A stretch of DNA of 64,000 nt from Tubulanus polymorphus (taxonomy: Eukaryota > Nemertea > Palaeonemertea > Tubulaniformes > Tubulanidae), in contig NC_134025.1 in the NCBI RefSeq assembly GCF_964204645.1, positions 4,779,001 through 4,843,000 of the forward strand. The letters are read 5' to 3'. Position 1 is the stretch's first letter; each line of letters opens with the position of its first letter. This document shows positions 11,589 to 22,707 of the stretch, one piece after another. The position numbers and the translations under genes are program-made. The notes below the pieces were generated by a model. It worked only from the letters and a program-made list of their open reading frames with translations. It ran no database searches and was not told the origin of the DNA.

Positions 11589-14500
11589 TCAATTCGATGG
11601 GCTCTCTCCGTCGTTGATCTGTTGGCTGTATTTCGGGCCACCCGCTTCCGAATCTTTCAGTCGTACTTTTTCATCGTCGGATTCCTCGTCGCTCTTCATA
11701 TAGAAATGGAAGCCTAGGTTTAACTCAGGTATTTCGTAGACGACCGCCAGCGCGAGCATCATTATGATTAGACCGAGCAGAAGATACACTGAAACATAAC
11801 GAGAAATGATTTAACAAAAAGCAAAAGAAGACGAACAAATACTCTTCGTCAGGATGATGCCCGGCTAAAAGTTCCAAAACTATCTCGGAAAAAGACGCAT
11901 CGTGCTTTGCTGAGGATTATAATTCAATTTCAATTAGATGCAATACTCAACCTCTCCAACCGACTTCTATCTCACCTGTAGTTACGATTTTATATACGGC
12001 CCGATTCTTCTGCGATGGATTGTCACCCGGAATGTAATCACCGAGACCGATAGTGGTCATCGATATGAAACAATAGTAGAATGCGTCCAGGTAGTTCCAC
12101 TCGGTTTCCAGCGCTGAGAATATCGCTGCCGGTACCAGGAACACGAATACCATCAGTAAGATGACGATTGCCAGTAAATGAACGAGGCGAATATACATCG
12201 GTCGGTACAGGTGCTCCAGTTTTTTGTTGAGCCATTTAAGGAATATCGTCGACGGAATCATGAGCCTTTCGACTACAGCCGTGAACATGATCAACGTCAA
12301 CGGAATGCCCAGTAAAGCGTATATGATGCAGAACACCTTACCCCCCTCTGACAAAGGGGTGGTGTGGCCATATCCTGAAAAAATAGATTCGATTTATATG
12401 AATTAAATCAACAACTCGTTCACTATGATAGACCAAATTCTAGTAGTGTCATTGGGTAGCTGTATGATCGCTTCAGATCAGATGAGACATGTCTCTGAAT
12501 AGTTTAATATCAAATCTTCGTGGTTTTTAGCATCTAGCAAAAAGAAATGATCGAAGAAACGATTGCTGCAACATATGTCGCACTCGTCACAACGGCAGCC
12601 CTGGAAAGAATGAAATGAACGCGCATTCATATATCTTCAATACCACTGTGACTAATGAATCTCAGTTACAGCACTGTTCTTGAGATTGAGTACAGTTGAA
12701 GATTTCTGGAGAAATAATTTAATTTGATCACGATTTCAGACATCGATATGCATGTGAATAAAAACGAATGTTTTAACAGTTATACTGTCAGATCTATAGA
12801 AACACTCTGTATAACTAATGGGGGGATATATTGGTTGATGTGTCAAGGGCCCTTGAGAGCGCACTTAAAATCTTTGCCACCATCTGTTGGTATGCTTGGA
12901 TACACATTGGTGGAATGTGCTATACGTTTGTATTGCAATACGACGAAAATGATCGATCCATTATTGAAAAGCTAAAATTCATAGTCATTTCTTATAAGAA
13001 ATTTTATCTGAAGGAAGCTAAAATAAAACTAACTGGTTCCATCTAGTCACTGTTAATGAATCAATGAGCTCAATGGCACATCCTAAATTTTCATCTCAAT
13101 TCTACTTGTTATGGTTTGGAAAAGTCGCAATGATTTCCGATTCACCCCGTCCTTCCCTGATCATCTATACTCCCAGGAGCTTAGTTGTTAAATTTCTAGC
13201 CAATTGGAAAATCATATGGCTACACTGTACTGCGAAAGAAATGTAAATATATTCGGCAAAATAATGTGATTCTCACCTATAGTTGTAAGTATGGTCCCCG
13301 CAAAGAACAGGGATTGTCCGAAGCTCCAATTCGGCTCGCTGGACACATTGCTGATAGCTGACACGCCGCGTTCATTTGCCTTCACTATCTCGACGATAAA
13401 AGCTTCAAGTTCTCCATCTATGTAAAAGAAAGTTAAAGATATAGAATATAAGCCTTTAAGAACGCAATACCACTGATATTATTCTATCTTATTCGAGATA
13501 ATCATATTTCTACTAAAACACAAGGTCGCTGCAGATTTTCACTTCATTCGTTGAACCACATCAAAGAGGTTCCACATTACAAGAGACCTGTCACAATGTA
13601 ACGGGTGGTAATGAAATTTGTCGAACACCCTAGGACATAAGAAACACCGGGATTCGATGCGAAATGATCAAATAAAAATTCTTTCGGATACATTCTGCCG
13701 CGATATATTCTCAAGGGGTATTTTGTGTAGATTTCAGATCGTCAGGATTCGAAGCATGTTTTGGTAATTTTGCTTCATCGTTTGACGGTTGTTGCCGTTC
13801 GTCTGCAGCGAGTGCTGCACCGATTTTATGAGGTATCGTGTTTCTGCTGCTAGGTAACACCCGAGGTACATCGATCAACCGTGAGATGTCACGATCTTGT
13901 CTCATCGTTCCCTCATACAACGTTCGCGCAGAGACGACGCGAGGACTGATCGGAAAGTAGCGTTAATTAACGCGGGAAAAACAGGGTTGAACACGTGCCA
14001 TTTCGCTATCTCAAATAACAACAATAAAAGTAGAAATGTTTGAAACAGCATAATGGAGTACGGCTTAATGATATTGTTATGACTGCACGTACAGAGTGAC
14101 ATGTCCATACTCACTATCGCAATTAGAACAATGGGAAACATTGTTGCGAGTCGTATAAACATGATTTCAACGTGATCCGACCGGTCAAACCGCAGCCAAT
14201 TCATTCAAAACTAAAACCACCATTGAATAAACCCATTTCATGGGGACTTTTACCAAACTCTTAAGCCTAATCGATTGTTGTGATCAGATTGGTGTTCAGC
14301 TTTGCGCGACGTCCCAGGTATCTCCGCAGGGAGGTGGAATACGTCTCTTATTCTTTAAAAAATTTAAGCTGTCATTAATATGTGTTAATTGCCCAATCTA
14401 ATTTGCTCATTAACACAATTTTGATAGCTGTCGGTCACAAAATATGACATCGCTGTGCTTTTTTGGACAATAAATAAAGTGGCCACATACGGTCCGTGTA

Positions 14501-16580
14501 CTCCTGGATATCTAGATAGATTGCTCTATGAAAAACGTGTGATATGTATCTATATACACATTTTCGCTTCATGTTTCCCATACGAGTTAAATGAAGCTCA
14601 TAACCGGTGACAGGTGCAGTAGGCAGATCGATGATAGAAAACTTGCACAAAAAGTGAATTAATTCACCATCAAATCGTTCATCGAAACACTCTACTATCA
14701 CTTCATGGCAATCTATGATAAACATCGGTTTTCATCGCGGAAAATACCGAACCGCCACGACTGAACTTTTACGCCCGCATAACTTACAAACATATATACC
14801 CCTTTCGCCGAGGCTGACAAATCGGGACTTCCTGGTGGTACATGCGTGGTCGTTTCAGTATACAGATCTAATAACTACTAATGTCCATTTATATGAACGA
14901 CGGGAAACAATTATTTTGAACTGAAGCCGTCCAATTATATAGATGAACGGCTGACGCCCTATATGCAGCATGTGTCACCCACGTTGGATAGAAACCCTAC
15001 ATAATACGTTAACGACCAAGTCAGGAAATATGCCCTTTTACGTTGTATGATTGTTGAGCCTGTGTAGGAATAAACTTTGTTTCCGTTGAAAATATACTGT
15101 TATCGATGAAGATGAAACGTTTTGAAATCTAGTTTTACTGGAATCGTTTTAAATCTATTTCCTGACATCATCTCCGTCGAATAGATTTTCTCTTATTCAT
15201 TTTTTGCGCCATGTCGAGTAAAATTGAATGTCTTCGGGGGTATTCCCGTTATCTCGTCGAATTTAGACTTCGGAAGAATGATAGAAAATTAGTTAACGGA
15301 AATTGGCAATACAATAGAGCATATTTGTAAATATTTAAGTCGTGAATTTTATATATTCAAATATATATCTTGAAATATTTCATATGTATATACATATTGA
15401 TACATCTGACGCGTAATTGCCTTTCGCGCTGTGTACACAAATTTATTCATTTTAACAGACGGATGTTTGCGAACGTTTCCACAGTAGCAGTATCTTATTT
15501 GACATTGATATCCAGATGTAGAGACAGCGGTTACACCCTGCAATATGTCGTGAGCCCGTGTATGGGTTGGACACACGTTACGGCTAATTAACATCGCACG
15601 ATACAGCGCTAAATACAGCACTACAGATTAACAAGAAAATGGCTACCATCTTCCAAATAAAGCAATGCAAGATATTCAACCAAATTCATAATTTCTAGTG
15701 ACACCAAAAACGTAGGCATTTAACAGTAATGCACTGAATGTAAATTAACAAAAGCCATGGAGTAAACAGATGTGGAATGAATGAAAATAACGTTTTAATT
15801 TTAGTAAAATACCCTCTAATTCGCATACAAAAGATTAATTTCAAACTTATTTTCTGCTATCACAGTGACGACAATACGTTGCTATTTGAAATAATTAAAC
15901 GCTATTTTTTTATATGAATCGATTTTTATGCGCTTTGACGGCAATAACGAGAAAAAGCGTAGGATTTATGAAGTAACTTGACGACATTGCGCGACGAAAA
16001 AAAATTTCCTGTCACCGATGACAACACGATAGGCAAGACGAAACAAGATAACTCGTCCTATGGCGAGTCGTGGCCATGGTAACAAGTTATTCTTCTCTAT
16101 ATCATCTGCTATGACAAAACGGTTCTTAACGCATATACATATATTCATAATGACTCCGATTGGCTTAATTCAAAGGACTAACATGTCACGTCAGGAAAAT
16201 GATACATCAGTTAGACTAGTCTCTTAAAATGTTCTTGTTTAAGATGCTTCAGATTTTCTCAATGATTGATTTTGTCTTCCCTTTTAAAGTGTTTATGAGA
16301 AAACTAAATTACTTAAGAATTAATGATAATAATAAATAGACCTTTCTATCCATGGATTATTCGTTCATTAATTGGCGTTATTGAATTCCTCAGAAAGAAA
16401 ATTCATATACATGTATCTACCATAAAAACCGATTAATATACATAGATCTACACGATAGATTTCAACTAGTCAACAAAATGATAGCAATATATGCGCGCTG
16501 GTCTAGCTAGCTTATCGAATGGTATTATTAACGAGACAGATGTTTTCAATGATTAAAACCAGATGAAAACATCGACTAAA

Positions 16581-16623
<43 letters not shown>

Positions 16624-19600
16624 TATATATTTATAACAGGGTACATACGTTTATATATGCCCCAGTGTCCGCGATACGGAAATCATCATAGAATATGTTA
16701 AACGTTATCACATTTTTGCAACAAAAATGACTATACAGAAAAACCTCTGTCAGCTACTTTTTGTCAAACGGGTACTATTTCAGTCGCTAGTTCAATGCGT
16801 TGGTGGCTCTCGGAATAAGAAAAAAGAGCATTTCTGGTGGTAAAAACTATCCTGGATTTGTGGCTTACCTGTAAGGCACTGACTGTGGGTCCTTAGAAAA
16901 TCGGCCCTAATATCTTGTAAACAAGCTCTTAACTCCTCTTCTTTGGGCCCTTCAATAGCTGCGAATACTATAGCTCCAACCACAAGGTAGACTATGATAA
17001 ATACAACTAGTCCAATAGTCCGAAAGGTACTACGTCTACACCACCAACATTTTGCCAAGTGGGCATCGGAGGGCATCTTTCATATTGACGATGCCGGAAA
17101 TCTTTTCGCCCTTGCGGCTAAATGGAAATGATTTAATTCGTAGCGATAAATAATTTCCACGCGATATTTAAACGAATCAGTCTATTGCAGTGCTAGGGGT
17201 GGTACTAAAGCCGACACAGATGACACTATAGGCAAATCAATGGGGAAAATATAAAATGCTTCCCACCTGCGTGTACGCGAACGCGTAACGACACCGAGAT
17301 CTACGTAGTCGCAAGCGAGTCTACAGTCGTAAAGTAAAATTTTACGAGATGGCAATCTGAATAATGGCGCTCTTAATTAAAACCTAATGGTTCGCATAAA
17401 GTTTCATTAGTAAACGAATATATATGCATGAATTCGCCAGATGACTCGCACAACTTCATTCGACGGGATCGCATTAATTCCACAATTCCCTGACCGCTGC
17501 GTAGGACACGAGACGATTCCAAAATCACTGTCCTTGTGCATCAATAATTAATGAAATTCTAGTTCTCCTGTTCCTTGTCCATCGCCCACGATAGCACGTT
17601 CGTATGTTTATGCCACGTTACGTTAACCTTTCAGCCTACATTAGCCCTGTCCGGGCATATTATATCCCTAGGAATGTAATTGTTGTGTATATGCGTCAAT
17701 GCATGAACATGATATTAGCGTGTGTTTTCTGGATATAATGTGACCTTTATTACTATATCGTTATGGTTAGCATTTATTTAGGTCGCAGTCACAAATGATA
17801 AACCTTCCATTTGTATTATTTGTCTGTGGATTAATTTAGCGACACCAACACAAAGTAAATATGAAAATTGATTGTATTTTGTCGGAATGAAAAACGGAAA
17901 ATGCGTAAACTATTTCAATTGATGCCGACTTCTTCATCCAGCAATTTGACTGCAGATGTGAAATTCGCATACTTTGATGATTCCGAAGAAATGATTTGAA
18001 TTTCAATTTCACGGTTTGCATCAACACTGCCGTCGTCGGGCAAACCGGATACTATAAATAATCGCGCGCATACATTTGATGAAATATGACGCTCTGTATG
18101 AGAGTGGTTTGTAAAAAGATAGAAAAACAAACAAATCGCGTGCGAAATCGTCTGAAACTTTCGTCCCGCATTAGTCAACGCGATCTAACGAGCCATTTTC
18201 CGATCGCCAAGAACCGCGGTGATGGTTTTGATTTATTTGTTCTGTCGAAGTTTTTTCTTTTTTAGTACTAAACATGGAACCGGAATCGATTCGCAAATTA
18301 CACGAAGTCACGAGAACAGTATTTACATATTGTAATGGGATTTTATGCGACGTTTTCCGGCATGATGTATTGGCATCGACTGATTGACGGAGAAATCAAC
18401 AGTGATCAGATCAGAGTTTTCGTTGTTTCAGTCATGAGTGAAAAGTAACAACTCACGATTCATTTGATTGAGGTCGCCCACTCCTCCAACAAGTTACAAA
18501 ACGTTGGGCATACGTAAAGTGGCATTTGCTTGTTTTTTTTTTGGTCTATTCACAAGGACGTTTTGAGAAGAAATGTATGTGAATGACAATGACACATGCT
18601 GTAAACACGATTGCACTCGACCAAGTTTTAAATCATCCTACGGATGATGTAAGTTCAATGCCATCATCGATTCTAAGTAAATTCCAGTGGCCGTGCAATT
18701 ACCGGAATTTCGTTCAGTAATCAACTTTGATTAGTGATATTGATTGGATTGACCTGTACACCAATAACAGACGTGACTTGACTTTATTCGCCCACACTTT
18801 TCTGCTAATGTACATACGAATCTCCGATGCAAGTGTTTCGTAGCTAATTTATACTCAAGAAGTTTGAAACATATATTTGAATCTGCATCTATATGGTTCA
18901 AATAATTGATTACATGTATTAGATCATAATACAAATACATGTACGAAATATTATTCAACAGTTCATTTTGTTCAGGAAAGAAAGTGACACACCACACAAT
19001 GCATATATAACAAGTCACAATGCATCTTGGCAAAATGTTGACATGTTTAAGCTCATTTCAAAGTTTTATATGAACTAAGTGTATGCTTTTATTGACTTGC
19101 GATTATTTTCGAGAACGTCATATCAAATGCAAAATTTTGCCCATGGCATTTACAATAACATCGAGTATCTTGTTATTAAGATATCGATTACTGATTGTCT
19201 GAGGGAGAGTGTTTCAATCGGTTTTTGTTATGAAAATGGGTGGTAAGTTCGCAACCAGGAAATCTGTCGGCATATCATTAAGCGCAGTGTATGATTGACG
19301 AGGACTGGTCAAGCGTAGGACTAATAGATAGCCCCCTCAGCGATGGATGAGATGATCTCCCCGATAGCGAATTCTCGCAAGGGCAGTCGCCTCGAGACCG
19401 AGGTCACTCGCACGCTCGGTGTAAAAAATATTTTCTTTTGATTTTATTGTCTTAAATAATTATTTATTGATTAGCTACAAAACCTAACCGTTCGTTCGAA
19501 TTTTTTTCGCATTTTATTCCCCATATTTAGTTCTGGAAAAAAATTCAGGTAGCCGATTATCTATTCACGTTATATTATAGTGTTTGGCCTCCGTGACCGC

Positions 19601-20971
19601 CGTTCATATCGTCGAGCTAAATAAATACATGCAATGCGTGCTTTCTTCGCATCTATATCGTGGACACAATTTGATGCATCCGTCAACATCTACCCACGCA
19701 CGTCCTATATAATACTCAACCCCACACCGCCCGATTAATCCTAGCCACTACATCTTCTAACATAAATGATACGTTTTTAACCGTTAATGTGCAATCTTCT
19801 TGGCTGGTAAGCCTCGAAATACGAGCTAAATATTGACCTTCAACGTGGATCCTCATAAACAAAATATTGTTTTCCGCTAAAGCTCGATACCCAGCGAGCC
19901 GTGCGCATCTCAGGGATTATTTTGAACATGCAATGTTTTGAATTATATGAAAATATTTGTCGGAATCACAGCTTCGACTTGAGATATTCCATTCATTTGG
20001 AAACTAAGTGAAATAGGGATGTCACGAATCCGTCGAATAATTATTCAACCTTCAAACTATCATCGATAAAAGACTTCTCGATGATCTGTTTATTTACTTC
20101 ATGTTCTGTGTTATGCGATATAGCTCCGTGGGATTGCTAATAACATCAAATAAATCCGTCGCATCCAAATATCGCCAAATATATTATCAATACACAGCGA
20201 GCGAGACAGGGAGCGATCTTTCCAAGATCAATCTTTGCTCTCCAAAATCTCGACATGCGAATATTAAAAGGCGGTCGTAAGCGGCGCGTTATAAACGCTG
20301 TTCGTGGTTGAGCGAAAAGAACATGTAGCAATTCCGCACAGTTGCCAGAATGCTTCATGTGTCGCTAAACTAATATATTAAACATCAGTAAAGAGTGGTT
20401 GTGACATATGGCACATAGAGCGTACAACAGCAATTCGCTCTGCTTTTCTGTTTTCCTTTGAAGAAGCAAAGGAATTGATCCAACTAAGCCAGACAGGGTA
20501 ATATCTTATCAAACATAATTGATAAAATGAAGTGCGTTTGAAAATGAACCGTCTGGTTCGAAGGCGTCAACTGGCATTCTACGGATTGACTTTCGTCAAA
20601 TTCTGCTTAAGGATACATACATGTGCAGATATATTATTACATCAAACAATTGCTTGGCTCCTGAAAATAATGATTGTAAGCCCGAGGTTATTAGAAGTCA
20701 ATTGATACACTGTGCAACAACCCCGCTTTCAGCTTCCGGACTTTACGGTCTAGGTTTCCATGGTGATAAATGTATTTTGGGTCTCATTAAGGCGTAGATT
20801 AATTCACTTGTAACGCAACTTAAATCCGGAAGTAACGGTGTCAAAATAGTAACGTCATACTTCACTTTCTTTTCGAACTATTGACACATTGAGTAAAAGA
20901 TGTATCAAAACTCTATCAAGACCATAGTATATATAAATATTTTGTAACTGGTTCTACCACAAATGAGCCTT

Positions 20972-21042
<71 letters not shown>

Positions 21043-21927
21043 CAGTGTTGCTTCCGAATGTAGATGCGTGTTGCCGATGATGATTTAGCGCAGGCGATCT
21101 GCCGCAGTCTCAGACGACGCCTCACGAATCTCCATGGTTTCATTTGACGGAATCTTTCCGTGCCATTTTCAAAGTCGATAATAGCTTTCCGTCTAGCCGT
21201 ATGTATTGGTCAATACACAAACACGATGTAACTCTTCAAGACGTCGGATTTAAACGATATCTTCATTAGCTGGAACAATCAACGCAGCGTTTCCCTTCAT
21301 AAACAAGGTCTAGTCAATAAGACCGGTTTGAAATATCTATTCGATCTATACCAGCTAATGTCATGTTTTCTAATAATAACAGAAAGCAGTTTCTTACGTC
21401 ATCTGTAAAAGCTCATGTTAGTTTATTTATATATCAAATATAGATGCAACCACATTCAGGATTAAACGATGCAAATGCTTATTAGATGGCATCTGTTTTG
21501 ATAGATCAGTAATTGACCTCTCAGGGGAAATCTTTGTATCTGCAGTGCTCTGATTTAATTAATCTTCGAGTTTCGTGATGCATGCAATTTATAAGCAGAT
21601 ATGCCAGTATAGCAGATTACGCGTACGAACAATAATTATTTACAAATTAAGCATTCAAGATATTCGCCAAAAATTGAACGCACTACAACTGCAGCTTATG
21701 AATTACCTAGGTACACAAACACCATATATACGCCTACCTGTTAGGCATGGATAGTTTGATGTTAGAAATTGCGATCTGTAATGTCTAATCCGACGAACGA
21801 TTTCCTTCTCGATCGGGCCTTCGATTGCTGAGAATATGGACGCCCCGATCACCAGATAAAGGATATAGAAAGATACCAACACGATCAGTCGAATGGTACT
21901 TTTCCTAAGGTTTAAATGGAATCTCAT
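11589..21927 (-). CDS. KCNK1: TWIK-type two-pore-domain K+ channel, two alternative first exons
   Basis: Background K+ leak channel, four TMs and two pore loops, working as a dimer. Common exons (minus strand): 13277-13417, 11976-12374, 11589-11788. The shared part reads through the first filter TTIGYGHTTPL, TM2, TM3 and the second filter TTIGLGDYIPG, then TM4 and an acidic C-tail (SDEESDDE). Two alternative TM1/cap exons end in the same phase with a CLT motif: 1a (16869-17076, MPSDAHLAKCWWC start) and 1b (21738-21927, MRFHLNLRKST start). Isoform a is 315 aa, isoform b 309 aa; vertebrate TWIK-1 is 336. The cap helix region (SNVSSEPNWSF) and NxS glycosylation site resemble KCNK1. Unlike TWIK-1, which has Thr before GYG, this filter has the canonical Ile. 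Two promoters are inferred. Confidence 0.92.
12375..13276 (-). other. K2P intron between exons 2 and 3
   Basis: Intronic AT-rich sequence separating the two halves of the first pore filter; the splice falls within the Gly codon of TIG|YG. No other supported feature. Confidence 0.5.
13711..14204 (-). CDS. Overlapping open frames in K2P intron, unknown membrane protein
   Basis: Two minus-strand frames overlap by 19 bases. The upstream one (13902-14204) has a first hydrophobic stretch (FIRLATMFPIVLIAIVSMDM) and a second (MLFQTFLLLLLLFEIA). The downstream one (13711-13920), in another frame, encodes a hydrophilic tail rich in Asp, Lys and Pro. A single-base shift would join them into a ~160-residue two-pass protein. 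I do not recognise the family. It may be a real gene with an assembly error, a decayed gene, or chance. It lies on the same strand as the enclosing K2P gene. Confidence 0.25.
14205..16868 (-). other. K2P intron 1, remainder
   Basis: AT-rich intronic sequence between exon 1a and exon 2. It contains only short open frames with no domain signal, plus a (TA)n microsatellite annotated separately. Confidence 0.45.
16580..16632. repeat. (TA)n microsatellite
   Basis: Run of alternating TA of roughly 45 bases with flanking imperfect copies, in the K2P intron just downstream of exon 1a. Confidence 0.95.
17077..20971 (-). other. Region between alternative K2P first exons
   Basis: Upstream flank (probable promoter) of exon 1a and intron for exon 1b transcripts. 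It is AT-rich with a more GC-rich patch at about 19300-19425 containing a short stem (CCTCG/CGAGG). It holds a short possibly frameshifted plus-strand frame at 18273-18448, reported as a finding. No supported RNA gene. Confidence 0.4.
20972..21045. repeat. (TA)n microsatellite
   Basis: Long alternating TA tract of about 70 bases, about 700 bases downstream (in transcript sense) of K2P exon 1b. Confidence 0.95.
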
Positions 21928-22707
21928 ATCGCTGGTATTCAAAATGATCGTACGCAAGCCAGCTTACTCAAAATCTGCGACAGTCTCGTCTGCAACTGAA
22001 TGAAGCTGCGTTGAATGGTAAAGCATTCGATATTCCGCCGTCTCGTGCCGATCGATCTTATTGCTACATTTGCTAACTGCTTTTTCTAAACTGCGCACTG
22101 CATCAATGAAGCGAAACCAAATTCAATCGTTTTCAAGAAAAAGGAGCGAATACTGTCCTCATTTTTTAACTCTCCACAAAGTTTTTGTTGATAATCGGTA
22201 GTGAATCTATAGACATTCTGTTTCAGATATTGTTTTCTATGATTCTTTCTTCAAAAGGTATATATACATAAATATGTTTTAGACTTTGGTAATGATTCAA
22301 ATTATTTTGAACTCAATTTCGATGAAACGTTAATTGTTGGTGACTCTGGAATGGCTCGCGTTGTTTTCAGGGGTCCCGATGTACAAAAATCGAGAAAAAA
22401 AATATTCAGAGATAAACAAATGCGAACACGATATTCTCTCCGTTTTTTTTTTCAAATACTGTCCGTCCATTATAAAACCCAGCGTAGTTTATATGCCGCA
22501 GATGCCGTGTCGGACATCCATCGACCCGGCGCCAGGAACCCGCAACAATCGCTGACCGTACACTACTGCCATCTATGTAAAATCGAGGTATGAATTGAAC
22601 GCGATAATTTATTGTGTGGATACTTTACCCACCGGTTCCGGTTCCTCTTTTTTGGATAAAACAAAGAAATAAAAGCCAACTTATTAATCAAGAAGCTATA
22701 TTCAAAC
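21928..22707. promoter_or_regulatory. Divergent intergenic region, K2P exon 1b / SAE1
   Basis: The 780 bases separate the 1b start codon (minus strand) from the SAE1 start codon (plus strand), so the interval must hold both 5' UTRs and promoters. No TATA box or other element stands out. Confidence 0.4.

Noticed and set aside
19290-19430. snRNA or tRNA in the GC-rich patch
   Set aside because: One short stem is visible but no U-RNA or tRNA consensus matches.
22351-22593. Open frames just upstream of SAE1 (80 and 73 aa)
   Set aside because: Low-complexity basic composition, no splice link to SAE1 and no domain; the interval must hold the divergent promoters.
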